Assembly (NCBI RefSeq): GCF_000943545.1
Contig: NZ_JTHP01000047.1
Location: 1 to 54,050 of the forward strand
Length of the DNA: 54,050 nucleotides
Direction of reading: 5' to 3'
From: Paenibacillus terrae
GTDB taxonomy: Bacteria; Bacillota; Bacilli; Paenibacillales; Paenibacillaceae
A program made the translations under genes and the position numbers. Every line of letters starts with the position of its first letter. The stretch's first letter is position 1. Below the pieces are notes generated by a model, which was given only the letters and a program-made list of their open reading frames with translations, did no database searches and was not told where the DNA came from. Below, piece by piece: positions 1 through 8,475 of the stretch.

Positions 1-1055
1 CTTTTTTCTGTCTCGGCTTCCCACTTAGCTATTTCTTCTCGAACTCGGGGTGCTACCTCTGTACCTAGCAGCTCAATGGCTCTCATCACCTCGGCATGCG
101 GCATCGTGCTTAACGGAACATACAGCATAAAGCGTGTAACGCCTACATTTTTGCGAAGATGAATGATCTTCTGGGCAACAGTCTCGGGATCGCCAACATA
201 CAGTGCACCTTCAAAACTGCGCGCGGCGTCGTAGCTAGAACGATCATAATGCGCCCAGCCCCGCTCCTTACCCAAGCTATTCATACCTGCCATGGTAGAA
301 GGGAAAAATGCATCGGCAGCCCGTTCAGTATTCTCTCCAACAAATCCTATCGAGTGCGATCCAACCTTAAGCCGCGATTCATCATGACCAGCGTGCGCTG
401 CTGCTTTCTTATAAAGCTGCACAAGCGCTGCAAAATCCGTCGGTTTCCCACCAATGATCGCCAGCATCAATGGCAGTCCTAACAGGCCTGCTCGGATAGC
501 AGAATCCTGTCTGCCCCCACTGCCAACCCATATCGGTAAAGGATTCTGAACCGGCCTTGGATACACGCCCAAATTGTTAATCGCTGGCCGATGCCCGCCC
601 TTCCAGGTTACTTTTTCGGACTCACGTATTTTAAGGAGCAATGCCAAATGTTCTTCAAACAGCTCATCGTAGTCGTCCAAGTCATAGCCAAACAGTGGAA
701 AAGATTCTATAAAGGAGCCCCGGCCAGCCATAATCTCCGCACGTCCATTCGAAATACCATCCAGCGTAGCAAAATCCTGAAAAACGCGCACCGGATCAGC
801 TGAAGAAAGCACCGTCACTGCACTGGTCAGCCGAATCCGTTTCGTCTGCGATGCAGCCGCAGAGAGCACAACTGCTGGTGAAGATGCCGAATAATCCTTC
901 CGATGATGCTCACCTACGCCAAACACATCAAGTCCTACTTGATCAGCAAGGACAATTTCCTCGACAACTTCACGCAATCGCTGTGCGTGACTCATCACTT
1001 CACCTGTCTGAACGTCCGGTTTCGTTTCTACAAACGAAGTAATACCTATTTCCAT
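1..1055 (-). CDS. LLM-class flavin-dependent oxidoreductase (partial, runs off left edge)
   Basis: Reading leftwards from the ATG at 1055 there is an open frame to the window edge (about 351 codons), so the C-terminus is missing. The start is supported by TAGGAGAG 7 bases upstream. The product starts MEIGITSFVETKPD and contains GLDVFGVGEHHRKDY, the TKRIRLTSAVTVLSS block, DGISNGRAEIMAGRGSF and NPLPIWVGSGG. These are the (beta/alpha)8 landmarks of luciferase-like monooxygenases that use reduced flavin. The substrate cannot be told. The gene is divergent from the TetR gene at 1425, and both promoters carry the same operator-like box, so it is probably the target of that regulator. Confidence 0.9.
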   Translation of the reverse strand, partial: MEIGITSFVETKPDVQTGEVMSHAQRLREVVEEIVLADQVGLDVFGVGEHHRKDYSASSPAVVLSAAASQTKRIRLTSAVTVLSSADPVRVFQDFATLDGISNGRAEIMAGRGSFIESFPLFGYDLDDYDELFEEHLALLLKIRESEKVTWKGGHRPAINNLGVYPRPVQNPLPIWVGSGGRQDSAIRAGLLGLPLMLAIIGGKPTDFAALVQLYKKAAAHAGHDESRLKVGSHSIGFVGENTERAADAFFPSTMAGMNSLGKERGWAHYDRSSYDAARSFEGALYVGDPETVAQKIIHLRKNVGVTRFMLYVPLSTMPHAEVMRAIELLGTEVAPRVREEIAKWEAETEK

Positions 1056-1196
1056 GATCAATCTCTCCTATACTAATAGCTTTCTCTGTCAGCAGCTTCA
1101 AACTATTATTCCGGTTATTTTCAAGCAAGTTGATGTGTAGCTCAGATTGATGCTGTCCACCCTATCTCCATTGATTTTAAATACCGTAAAAAATAT

Positions 1197-1212
1197 CATA
1201 CTGATCGGTACG
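1197..1212. promoter_or_regulatory. Operator-like box 1 (TetR candidate)
   Basis: CATACTGATCGGTACG. It lies 16 bp downstream of the -10 of a leftward promoter (TTGACA at 1257-1252, 17-bp spacer, TTATAT at 1234-1229) that would serve the monooxygenase gene. A near-identical box is at 1326. Position and similarity suggest a repressor site; the binding is inferred. Confidence 0.5.
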
Positions 1213-1228
1213 ATAATTTGCCCAGTAA

Positions 1229-1257
1229 ATATAACTCACAGAAACTAATAATGTCAA
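1229..1257 (-). promoter_or_regulatory. Promoter of the monooxygenase gene
   Basis: TTGACA, 17-bp spacer, TTATAT reading leftwards. It is a good sigma-A match, directly upstream of operator-like box 1. Confidence 0.6.
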
Positions 1258-1291
1258 TAAATCAAACTTGTTAGGATAAACCAACCTGCAT

Positions 1292-1320
1292 TTGACAATA
1301 TAAACGGCTAATTATAAGAT
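1292..1320 (+). promoter_or_regulatory. Promoter of the TetR gene
   Basis: TTGACA at 1292-1297, 17-bp spacer, TAAGAT at 1315-1320. The second operator-like box begins six bases after the -10, which would allow autorepression. Confidence 0.6.
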
Positions 1321-1325
1321 AATAA

Positions 1326-1341
1326 CATACTATTTGGTACG
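1326..1341. promoter_or_regulatory. Operator-like box 2 (TetR candidate)
   Basis: CATACTATTTGGTACG, matching box 1 at CATACT and GGTACG. It covers the expected start point of the TetR transcript. Confidence 0.5.
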
Positions 1342-1424
1342 CAAAAAAAGACTGCTGACAATTACACATGATCGGAGTCATTGAGCAATTAAAATAAAAT
1401 CAAGAGTAACGAGAGGTATTGATT

Positions 1425-2006
1425 ATGGGACGAACCCGCGAATTTGACGAAGAAAAAGTATTAGATGCAGCTATGCAACTATTTTGGGAGAAGGGATATG
1501 AGGCTACCTCATTAAGTGATTTAACTTCCAGAATGGAAATTCAACGCCCCAGTATATACTCAGCTTTTGGGGGCAAAAAAGAATTGTTCGAAGTCGCGCT
1601 ACGCAAATACATGATGTTCCATGCTTCTCTGGTCCGAACCAGACTTCAAAGCAACCCATCTGTAAAAGAAGCATTTCGCACTTTTTTTGAAGGTGTGGTC
1701 GATGAGGAATATACAGGAGACCCTAGAAAAGGATGCTTTTGCATCAATACAATGGTCGAACTTGCGCCTCATGATGAGAAATTTGAAATTCTTACAAGGG
1801 AACATCAAATGTACCTATCGGTCATATTTCAAGAAACCATTGAACGAGGTATACTATCAGGTGAACTTGATATTGGGCTAGATGCGAAGGCTGTATCACA
1901 GGCGCTAATCGTATCGTTAATTGGACTAACCGTAATGATGAAGTCTCGTCCAGAGCGATCATTTATTCATAATACGATAGAGGTGACACTTACATTGCTT
2001 AAGTAA
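1425..2006 (+). CDS. TetR/AcrR family transcriptional regulator
   Basis: The 193-residue protein starts at the ATG at 1425. A TTG six bases earlier is in frame, but the GAGAGG at 1411-1416 is correctly spaced for the ATG. The N-terminus is a typical TetR helix-turn-helix (EKVLDAAMQLFWEKGYEATS, then MEIQRPSIYSAFGGKKELF at residues 35-55). The C-terminal part has the KGCFCINTMVELAPHD segment common in regulators of the YxaF/LmrA/AcuR type. It probably represses itself and the divergent monooxygenase through the paired boxes at 1197 and 1326. The ligand is unknown. Confidence 0.9.
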   Translation: MGRTREFDEEKVLDAAMQLFWEKGYEATSLSDLTSRMEIQRPSIYSAFGGKKELFEVALRKYMMFHASLVRTRLQSNPSVKEAFRTFFEGVVDEEYTGDPRKGCFCINTMVELAPHDEKFEILTREHQMYLSVIFQETIERGILSGELDIGLDAKAVSQALIVSLIGLTVMMKSRPERSFIHNTIEVTLTLLK

Positions 2007-2055
2007 TTCGGAATAAGTTCAATTTTAACGAATGGGAATCACGATTGGGTCATTC

Positions 2056-2113
2056 ATTTATGATACGGTTCAGCTTAACGGTTTATCGGCTAAAAACGAC
2101 CTATGATTAAGCC
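2056..2113 (+). repeat. Dispersed TACGGTTC repeat, copy 1 (partial)
   Basis: TTATGATACGGTTCAGCTTA followed by a divergent tail. It matches copy 11 (40647) best over its first 20 bases. A weak GGCTAA/TTAAGCC hairpin follows where other copies have the terminal hairpin. It sits between the TetR and GNAT genes. Confidence 0.6.
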
Positions 2114-2144
2114 ATCTAAGCCTGTATAAGCCTATTGGAGTAAA

Positions 2145-2183
2145 AACAACCATCAACGACATGGAACGTCGGCAATGGTTGTT
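2145..2183. repeat. Hairpin-forming inverted repeat
   Basis: AACAACCAT (2145-2153) pairs with ATGGTTGTT (2175-2183), and CGAC/GTCG pair inside it. There is no T-run, so it is not a standard terminator. It fills part of the 275-bp gap between the TetR and GNAT genes. Confidence 0.5.
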
Positions 2184-2220
2184 AGGATGCGCTGTTCACA
2201 TTCTCACAGTACACGGCCCT

Positions 2221-2249
2221 TTGAATATTTATACTTAATATAGTATAAT
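2221..2249 (+). promoter_or_regulatory. Promoter of the GNAT gene
   Basis: TTGAAT at 2221, 17-bp spacer, perfect TATAAT at 2244-2249, 32 bp before the start codon. Confidence 0.65.
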
Positions 2250-2281
2250 AATTCAAAATTAATGAAAAAGGAGTCTATCTA

Positions 2282-2728
2282 ATGTCATTTGTAGTAAGAA
2301 ACGCTGCGCCTGATGATTTAAACAGTTTGACCGAGTTAATGTATGAGTACATCGTTGGTTTTTATCAAAACCCTAGGCCACCTGTCGAAAAAATTCATAA
2401 TTTGATTCAAACCCTTTTAGATCAGCAAAACGGTATACAATTTGTGGCAGAACAAGATGGAAAGCTAGTCGGCTTTGCTACATTATTCTTTACATTTAGC
2501 ACGATGAAAGCAGACAAAATCACAGTTATGAACGACCTCTTTGTAATGGAACCATTTAGAGATACGGAAGTGGAATCACAGCTTTTTTTAGAATGTCAAA
2601 AATATTCACAAAATCATGGATATGCTCGTATGACCTGGATAACTTCTACTGAGAATAAACGGGCTCAAATTTTCTTTAAAAAGATGGGAGCTGCCCAAGG
2701 GAAAGATTGGGTTCACTTTTCATCATAA
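2282..2728 (+). CDS. GNAT family N-acetyltransferase
   Basis: The 148-residue protein has the GNAT fold: an N-terminal VVRNAAPDDLNSLTELM block, the QDGKLVGFATLFF beta strands, a VMNDLFVMEPFRDTEVESQL region in place of the usual acetyl-CoA loop, and the NKRAQIFFKKMGA C-terminal motif. It would transfer an acetyl group from acetyl-CoA to an unknown small acceptor. AAAGGAG lies upstream and a clear promoter precedes it. The gene is monocistronic. The pyrophosphate loop is less canonical than usual (FRDTEVESQ), so activity is not certain. Confidence 0.85.
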   Translation: MSFVVRNAAPDDLNSLTELMYEYIVGFYQNPRPPVEKIHNLIQTLLDQQNGIQFVAEQDGKLVGFATLFFTFSTMKADKITVMNDLFVMEPFRDTEVESQLFLECQKYSQNHGYARMTWITSTENKRAQIFFKKMGAAQGKDWVHFSS

Positions 2729-2972
2729 CAAAGCTAGGCTTTGACGTACTTGTCTCTCGAGACTGGCTCGAATCGTAACGAATCGCTGCTCTCGCAGGCT
2801 TCTTCACAGCAAGTCGCTTAAGACAAACCCTTGAGCTTTAAACACGCCCTTGATTTAAGTCAATGAACCGTCATCCCCCCCTATTGTAATGAAATCAGTT
2901 CAGAAAAATAGGGGGTTATATGATGTCTACCTCAGGAAAAGAACGAACGGACCAGCGGAACGATAGCAAGGC

Positions 2973-3000
2973 AAAAAAAGAGCCTGAACGAATCAGACTC
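2973..3000 (-). terminator. Rho-independent terminator of the TPR-SUKH gene
   Basis: Leftward reading gives GAGTCTGA, loop TTCGT, TCAGGCTC, then seven T. It begins six bases after the stop codon of the gene at 3006. Confidence 0.85.
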
Positions 3001-3005
3001 CTCAT

Positions 3006-3899
3006 TTATTCTTTTACCAGCCCGCGAATAAAGGCCTCGAAATTGGGCGCAAGCTGCGTAATCTTGTAGTTATTCTCCTTATCCACATAGACAACCTCCG
3101 GTTCGCCGTCATTGCCAGATTCCCGGTAATCCAGCATGACCACCTCGGACTCGGTAGGGCAATCACAAATGACCACGCCAATTTCAGGATATCCCCCATT
3201 CTCAATTCTGAAACGGCTGCCTGATTCACCGCACAGCGAATGTCTCTTTTCCCGTCCAATTCCCAGAACGCCTAAAATTCTGATATGCTCTTGCAACCCG
3301 GAGACCGATCCACCTATAGGGAAGCATCTGTTCTGAGGAACTCCCCCGTTATGCAGCTTCATCATATGAATATAGAAGGCCGGCAGCCTGAATACCAATT
3401 CTTCTTCTAAGGAGGCGATTAGCTCATCAGTGGGCGGATCATCCATAACATATTGTTCTAACGCATGTTCACTGTCATCCCAAAAGTCCGTGAAATCGAA
3501 ATCCACAACAGTATCAACCTCGGCATTAGACACCTCCACTACCTTCTGAAGGACTTTGCTCCGAGCCAAATCCAGGAACTCCAAGGTATCCTCATCCCCA
3601 GGGTCTAATTGATCTGCGGTTTCAAATGAGCGCAAGGCCTCCTCATATTGATCCAGGTAGTAATAGGCAAAACCTATGCGGTAATGCCACAGCGGATCGC
3701 CTTTCCCCTCCTCTTCAATGGATAGGAACTGTTCAACCGCCTCTTCGTAACGCTCGAGATTGTTCAGCGCTCTGCCCAAATGACTGATCAACACATAATT
3801 CCTGTCCTCCTCAGCAATCTCCATAATGGCATTTACGATTTCTTCGAATTCATCTTCCTCATGCCACGCTTCCAGCTGTGGCAACAGATTGTCCCGCAT
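3006..3899 (-). CDS. TPR + SMI1/KNR4 (SUKH) domain protein
   Basis: The 297-residue protein has two parts. Residues about 1-115 are tetratricopeptide-like helices (RNYVLISHLGRALNNLERYEEAVEQF, WHYRIGFAYYYLDQYEEALRSFE). Residues about 145-295 are a SUKH domain with LEEELVFRLPAFYIHMMKLHNGG and a late ICDCPTESEVVMLDY strand. SUKH proteins are best known as immunity proteins against contact-dependent or secreted polymorphic toxins, and some have housekeeping roles. No toxin gene is adjacent, so this would be an orphan immunity or regulatory protein. The start is supported by AGGAGG. Confidence 0.85.
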   Translation of the reverse strand: MRDNLLPQLEAWHEEDEFEEIVNAIMEIAEEDRNYVLISHLGRALNNLERYEEAVEQFLSIEEEGKGDPLWHYRIGFAYYYLDQYEEALRSFETADQLDPGDEDTLEFLDLARSKVLQKVVEVSNAEVDTVVDFDFTDFWDDSEHALEQYVMDDPPTDELIASLEEELVFRLPAFYIHMMKLHNGGVPQNRCFPIGGSVSGLQEHIRILGVLGIGREKRHSLCGESGSRFRIENGGYPEIGVVICDCPTESEVVMLDYRESGNDGEPEVVYVDKENNYKITQLAPNFEAFIRGLVKE

Positions 3900-3993
3900 C
3901 AGCTCTGCCTCCTACTTTTCGCCCTTTTTTTTAATTCTAACATTCCCGGCACCGCTATCTCCAGCAACCGGATGATTTAAAACTCGGTCTATC

Positions 3994-4260
3994 CTACTTT
4001 TTGCGCTTTACTATTACTTGTGATACGGCTCGCTGCGCTATCTGTAACGGCAAGTTTTGACCAAAAAGCCATCCCGCAAAGGACAGCTTTGATATACCCA
4101 AATGGTCTATCGAAACAGCAGGAAAAGTCGCCACTGTTGATGCAATTTCAGTTAAAGAAGTAGAATCAATATATAATTCTGAGTACCAGCCTACTAACTC
4201 ATAGACTCTTCTTGCGAAGTAATCTAAACGAGATATATCATGAGGTAATTGATCATGCAC
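3994..4260 (-). pseudogene. Gene remnant fused into the dispersed repeat
   Basis: An 88-codon open frame starts with GTG and has no convincing ribosome binding site. Residues about 1-66 (YELVGWYSELYIDSTSLTEI and so on) look protein-like but I cannot assign them. From about residue 67 the frame runs through repeat copy 2, giving a tail of repeat-derived residues (QNLPLQIAQRAVSQVIV). I read it as the leftover of an unknown gene whose 3' end was replaced by the repeat. Confidence 0.35.
4014..4092 (+). repeat. Dispersed TACGGTTC repeat, copy 2
   Basis: It contains ACTTGTGATACGGCTCGC, CTATCTGTAACGGCAAG and a terminal hairpin at 4065-4090: AAAGC, CA, TCC, six-base loop, GGA, CA, GCTTT. The outer stem differs in sequence from other copies but still pairs. 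It lies 3' of the galactanase gene and inside the remnant at 3994. Confidence 0.75.
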
Positions 4261-4336
4261 ATGATTTAATCACCGACCGAATGTGATCCAGACATGCAGG
4301 CAGGAAATGCAGATAAGTTTCGCTTACCAGTATATC

Positions 4337-7300
4337 CTAGCGAATCCGAGTTGTTGCTGCGGCAATGTCCCCGAAGGCCCAATGTCCGACTGGGACATCT
4401 GACCACTTGGACGAGTCAGTGAAGGATACTGGCTCTCTCTTCCATACCCGATTGAACAAAGTGACCACCTCTGCCCGGCTCAGAGTCTGGTCCGGCTGGA
4501 AGCTGCCGTCCGGCATGCCATGCATATAGTCGGCTTGCTGTACCCGTGCAATATCATCTTTCGCCCAGTGTCCGGTCGTATCCGGGAAGGTTGCCGAAGC
4601 TGCCCCGCTCAGATTCTTCCAGCGTGCCAGCACTGTCGCCATCTCTGCTCTAGTGATCGGACGCTCCGGTGCGAAAGTGCTGCTGCTGTAGCCCTTCATC
4701 CATCCAGCCGTTGTCACGGTATCAATCGCTTCGGCAGCCCAGTTCTGCCCAGCAACATCCGTATAGCTGGCGCGATTCTGCGATGCTGACGATTCCACCA
4801 ACGGCTGCTCCGACCGGTCAACAGCCAGACGAAACAGAATCTCTGCCAGCTCCGCCCGTGTCATCCTACGCGCCGGTTGGAATGTCCCATTCGGGTAGCC
4901 TTGCATATACGGCTGCGAACGCTCACTCTCCTGCTCTCCGCCTATGCTCGCGATCTGCTTGTTCAGATGCAGTACCGTAAAGGTGCTGAACTTGTTTATA
5001 CTAAAACTAAGCCCTGCCGGCTGGTTACCGTCCCACAGCAGCGTCGGCTGCACCAGCTCCCTGGTGCCGTCGCTATGCTCCACATATACAGCCAGATTGC
5101 TCAGGAAAGCCTGGCGTTCTTCGGCAGAGTTCGGCAGCGACTGCTGCGGCAGTGGCAGCACCAGTTCTACCGACTGCCCCTGCAGATTCGTCTCGATCAT
5201 CACCGGGCGGCCGATAACGCGAACTTCACCCTGTCCGGCGGCTGCTTGCACGAGGCTATTCTGTTTTGCCCGTTCCGCTACCGCCTGGATTGCCGCTTCA
5301 CTCTTTACTGGACTGAGTGTAAACTGACGATTCCCGTCCATCGAACCGAGCGTTGATGGGGACAGGATCAGACGGGCATGGTTAGTGTATACTTCCAGAC
5401 CGACCCCCGCATCCGCCAGCGTCTTCGCCGTATCCTTTGGCAGGGCGAATTCAAGCTCGGAGACTTCATCCTTTGGATCAGGCATCACCAGCCGGACGCT
5501 GGAACGTCCTTCAGCCTTCACGCTGCTCAATGCCTCCCGTGCCTGAGCAGCTCCATAGCTGACCCGGTCTTTTTTCGACCCGTCGGACAGCGTTGTCCGC
5601 TGAATAACGACATTGGAGAGCATAGTACTACTGTTCTTGCCGCCGTCCACACTGACTGTCACATTCTCGCTCTGTCCGTCAGATGTACCGCCGCCGCCAG
5701 TAGATGAATTTCCGGAGGAATCTTTGCCCGGTGCTGCCTCTACATCCCGGACGAACGTCAGATAGAAATCATCCAGCGATCCCCACGCCCCGCCGTCTGC
5801 CTGGATGGAAGCACCCACCGTCAGCTTGCCGTCGGTTACCCGTATATCGCGAATGACCGGCTGATTCCACTGTACCCAGCCATTTACACCGGTATCTACC
5901 TTAGTTTCCTTGCCGCCGGTCGCAGCAAACAATTTCATCTGCGCGTTCTTCGCATCACCGCCCTGGATCGACATCGAGAGCTCATAGTAGCCGGGCTTCA
6001 AACCGTAGACCGCCTGTTCCACCCGGAAATTGACCGCATCCGCCGAATAGAAATGCAGCGAATACTGGCCCGACTTCGCATCGGAAGCTTTGTTCTGGTA
6101 GTCGGTGTGCGGTGCGCTTTCGCCACCGTAAGTAATCTTCCACGTGCTCTGATCGCTCAGTTCAAAGCCACCGTTCACCAGCAGATTCGGCCGGCGAATC
6201 TCCAGCACCGCCTGCGCCGGATAACCTCCTTTGGCTGTCCCGTTAATCACGTAACTGCCCGCCCCCTGGCTCACCGCTTGCGCTAAGGCCGCCTGATCCC
6301 ACTCCACAGCAAGTGTTCCGGTGCTGCCATCGTTATACGTCACAGTGACCGCATCCGGCAGCGAGATGTTCTCGCCCGCGTTGACCGTTAATGTTACCGC
6401 TTGGACCTCATCGACCTGGAGCGTAGCAATCGCTCCCGTGTTGACGTAGTTAAACACCTTCAGCGAAGGAAGTGGATGGCCCGTAAAATCAAACAGCGCC
6501 TGGTTGTCTACCGCGCTGCCGCCATACCATTTGCCCGCATCGTCAGGGTCATATTCCGCAGCATAGCTCGCCGCCCAGCCGGAACCATATTGTTCCCACA
6601 GCTGCTTGTTCTGCTCGACATCTGCTTTTGGTCCTACCGGCAGCCAGGCTGGCTCCCAATAAAATACACCAATGCCTGCATCGCCTACATTGGACACCGC
6701 TTCAATGACATTACGGACCGACGTGGCCTGCCCCTGAGCACTGATCGGATAGTCCAGTGTCTGTCCCGAGCTTCTCGGGGCGGTATTCTCATGCCCATCG
6801 CCATCTTCAGATGTATACGCATAGGACGTTTCCGCCACCATCACTTTTTTACCATACGTATCTGCTACCTGCTTCAGTACTGCTGTGAGATTGCTCAGTG
6901 AACCATGCCAGAACGGATAATACGAGCTGGCAAAGACATCATAGTCCACGTGGTTGTCCGACATCGCCTTCGCATAGGAAGCATAGCGGCCCGGCGTCTC
7001 CGGATTGGTAAAATGCAGTGCCACGAGAATATTCGGATCCACGGCACGCACCGCCTGGCTTCCCTTATTAAATAAAGCACTAATCTTCGTCCAATCTTTC
7101 TCCCCGATAAACGACTGGTTCGTCTCATTGCCGACCTGCACCATCCCCACATCTATACCCTGATCGAGCAGCTGCTGCAGGCTGTCCCGGGTATAGTCGT
7201 ACACCGCCTGTTCCTTGTCAGCAAAACTCAGATTCTGCCAGGCCTTCGGCACATGCTGCTTGCCCGGATCGGCCCAGAAATCGGAATAGTGGAAATCCAC

Positions 7301-8188
7301 CAGCAGCTTCTGCCCGTTGTTGGTCGCCCGCTTGCCGATTTCGATCGCTTTGGCCAGATCGTTATTCCCGCCGCCATAGCCGTTACCTTTCACATCATAC
7401 GGGTTATCCCACACACGCACCCGGACATAGTTTACGCCGGATTCCTTCAGCGTCTGGAATATATCTTGTTCTGTGCCTTGCTCGTTATAAAAGCGTACTC
7501 CACTCTGCTCCAGCGAAAGAATGCTGGATATATCGACACCTTTGATAAAATCAGACTTCAATCCTTCGACCTTTTTCACGAAAATATCCGCTGCCACCGG
7601 CTGGGTCGTATCCGTGCTGGCCTGCTTTAAGGTAAAGTGGTCCAGATAGCCCCACGCAGCCGCAGCGCCCCTGATCCTCGCTCCAATGACCAGATCGGAA
7701 GTCTGCTCGGTCAGCACGAATTTCAAAGTCACGCTTCCCCATTGGTTGTAGCCTGACGTTGCCACCTCACTGCTCTGATCGGTACCTGCGAATACCTGTA
7801 CATGTCCAGCTTCGGCATCGGCACCGCCCATCGATTGCACCGACAGCTCATAACTGCCTGGCTGCAGCGTCGGAAGCTTCTGGCTGACCGTGACCTGCTG
7901 ATCCGTCGGCGCCGCGTCGTTGATCCAATACTTGAGTGCATACGTGTCTTCGGACGGCGTAATAAGAGGATCACTGGCATAGGCATAATGCTGAATATCC
8001 ACCTGATTCCAATCCGATGCTTCCACCTGCCACGATTGATCACTCCAGAAGTCCGTCTCAAATCCCTCGTTTACGACTGCCGAAACACCTGCTGATGCGG
8101 CTGCCGCCGCTGGTGTCAGCCGCATCAGCCACGAACTGAACATGATCACCACCACCAGCAACAACCATGCCTGCCTCTTTCTTCTCAT
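4337..8188 (-). CDS. Secreted, S-layer-anchored arabinogalactan endo-beta-1,4-galactanase (GH53)
   Basis: The protein has about 1283 residues. I start at the ATG at 8188, preceded by AAAGGGGA, rather than seven codons upstream. It has a signal peptide (residues 1-31, ending AAAAAS), a jelly-roll carbohydrate-binding module resembling CBM61 (about 40-190), and the GH53 TIM barrel (about 210-520) with DFHYSDFWADPGKQ. The predicted acid/base is in VQVGNETNQSF and the nucleophile in VMVAETSYAY. An Ig-like domain, a second binding module (about 660-800), a Gly/Ser linker and three C-terminal SLH motifs (YPNGTFQP, SSSTFAPERPITRAEM, PDGSFQPDQTLSRAEV) follow. It hydrolyses beta-1,4-galactan of pectin side chains at the cell surface. 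A cre-like site lies upstream. Confidence 0.93.
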   Translation of the reverse strand: MRRKRQAWLLLVVVIMFSSWLMRLTPAAAAASAGVSAVVNEGFETDFWSDQSWQVEASDWNQVDIQHYAYASDPLITPSEDTYALKYWINDAAPTDQQVTVSQKLPTLQPGSYELSVQSMGGADAEAGHVQVFAGTDQSSEVATSGYNQWGSVTLKFVLTEQTSDLVIGARIRGAAAAWGYLDHFTLKQASTDTTQPVAADIFVKKVEGLKSDFIKGVDISSILSLEQSGVRFYNEQGTEQDIFQTLKESGVNYVRVRVWDNPYDVKGNGYGGGNNDLAKAIEIGKRATNNGQKLLVDFHYSDFWADPGKQHVPKAWQNLSFADKEQAVYDYTRDSLQQLLDQGIDVGMVQVGNETNQSFIGEKDWTKISALFNKGSQAVRAVDPNILVALHFTNPETPGRYASYAKAMSDNHVDYDVFASSYYPFWHGSLSNLTAVLKQVADTYGKKVMVAETSYAYTSEDGDGHENTAPRSSGQTLDYPISAQGQATSVRNVIEAVSNVGDAGIGVFYWEPAWLPVGPKADVEQNKQLWEQYGSGWAASYAAEYDPDDAGKWYGGSAVDNQALFDFTGHPLPSLKVFNYVNTGAIATLQVDEVQAVTLTVNAGENISLPDAVTVTYNDGSTGTLAVEWDQAALAQAVSQGAGSYVINGTAKGGYPAQAVLEIRRPNLLVNGGFELSDQSTWKITYGGESAPHTDYQNKASDAKSGQYSLHFYSADAVNFRVEQAVYGLKPGYYELSMSIQGGDAKNAQMKLFAATGGKETKVDTGVNGWVQWNQPVIRDIRVTDGKLTVGASIQADGGAWGSLDDFYLTFVRDVEAAPGKDSSGNSSTGGGGTSDGQSENVTVSVDGGKNSSTMLSNVVIQRTTLSDGSKKDRVSYGAAQAREALSSVKAEGRSSVRLVMPDPKDEVSELEFALPKDTAKTLADAGVGLEVYTNHARLILSPSTLGSMDGNRQFTLSPVKSEAAIQAVAERAKQNSLVQAAAGQGEVRVIGRPVMIETNLQGQSVELVLPLPQQSLPNSAEERQAFLSNLAVYVEHSDGTRELVQPTLLWDGNQPAGLSFSINKFSTFTVLHLNKQIASIGGEQESERSQPYMQGYPNGTFQPARRMTRAELAEILFRLAVDRSEQPLVESSASQNRASYTDVAGQNWAAEAIDTVTTAGWMKGYSSSTFAPERPITRAEMATVLARWKNLSGAASATFPDTTGHWAKDDIARVQQADYMHGMPDGSFQPDQTLSRAEVVTLFNRVWKREPVSFTDSSKWSDVPVGHWAFGDIAAATTRIR

Positions 8189-8237
8189 CTCTCTGTCCCC
8201 TTTCTTCAACCCCGAATACCCATAAACAATTCCGTTG

Positions 8238-8253
8238 TGTGAAGCGCTTACAT
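8238..8253 (-). promoter_or_regulatory. cre-like site (CcpA) upstream of the galactanase gene
   Basis: Read leftwards, ATGTAAGCGCTTCACA contains the near-palindromic TGTAAGCGCTT core of catabolite-responsive elements, with one extra base in the second arm. It lies about 50 bp before the start codon and fits glucose repression of a polysaccharidase. Confidence 0.45.
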
Positions 8254-8336
8254 AATTACTGTGATCACTATATCAGACACCTATGATCGGAAACATGGGA
8301 GGATTGCAACATTTTGTATTCTTATGCAAGCATTTT

Positions 8337-8361
8337 AGCGGTGGGAATATTTCCCACCGCT
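8337..8361. terminator. Strong hairpin 3' of mqo
   Basis: AGCGGTGGGAA, TAT, TTCCCACCGCT: an 11-bp perfect stem about 115 bp beyond the mqo stop. No T-run follows in either direction, so it may stop transcription poorly, or block RNA decay, or be an operator. Confidence 0.5.
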
Positions 8362-8475
8362 TGACGTTGTTGCTTATGCGATTTTAATACATATCGTAAG
8401 ATTAATGTGCATTTTATCAAAAAAGGTAATTCTCACAAGTGAGTTGAGCCTGGGACTAGGTTCTACATCCAAAAA

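Noticed and set aside
2921..3060. Short + strand frame starting ATGATG after GGGGG
   Set aside because: It runs through the terminator and into the antisense of the TPR-SUKH gene, and its translation is not protein-like.
4520..8095. Many + strand frames antisense to the galactanase gene
   Set aside because: Shadows of a GC-richer coding region. None has a ribosome binding site together with a recognisable domain.
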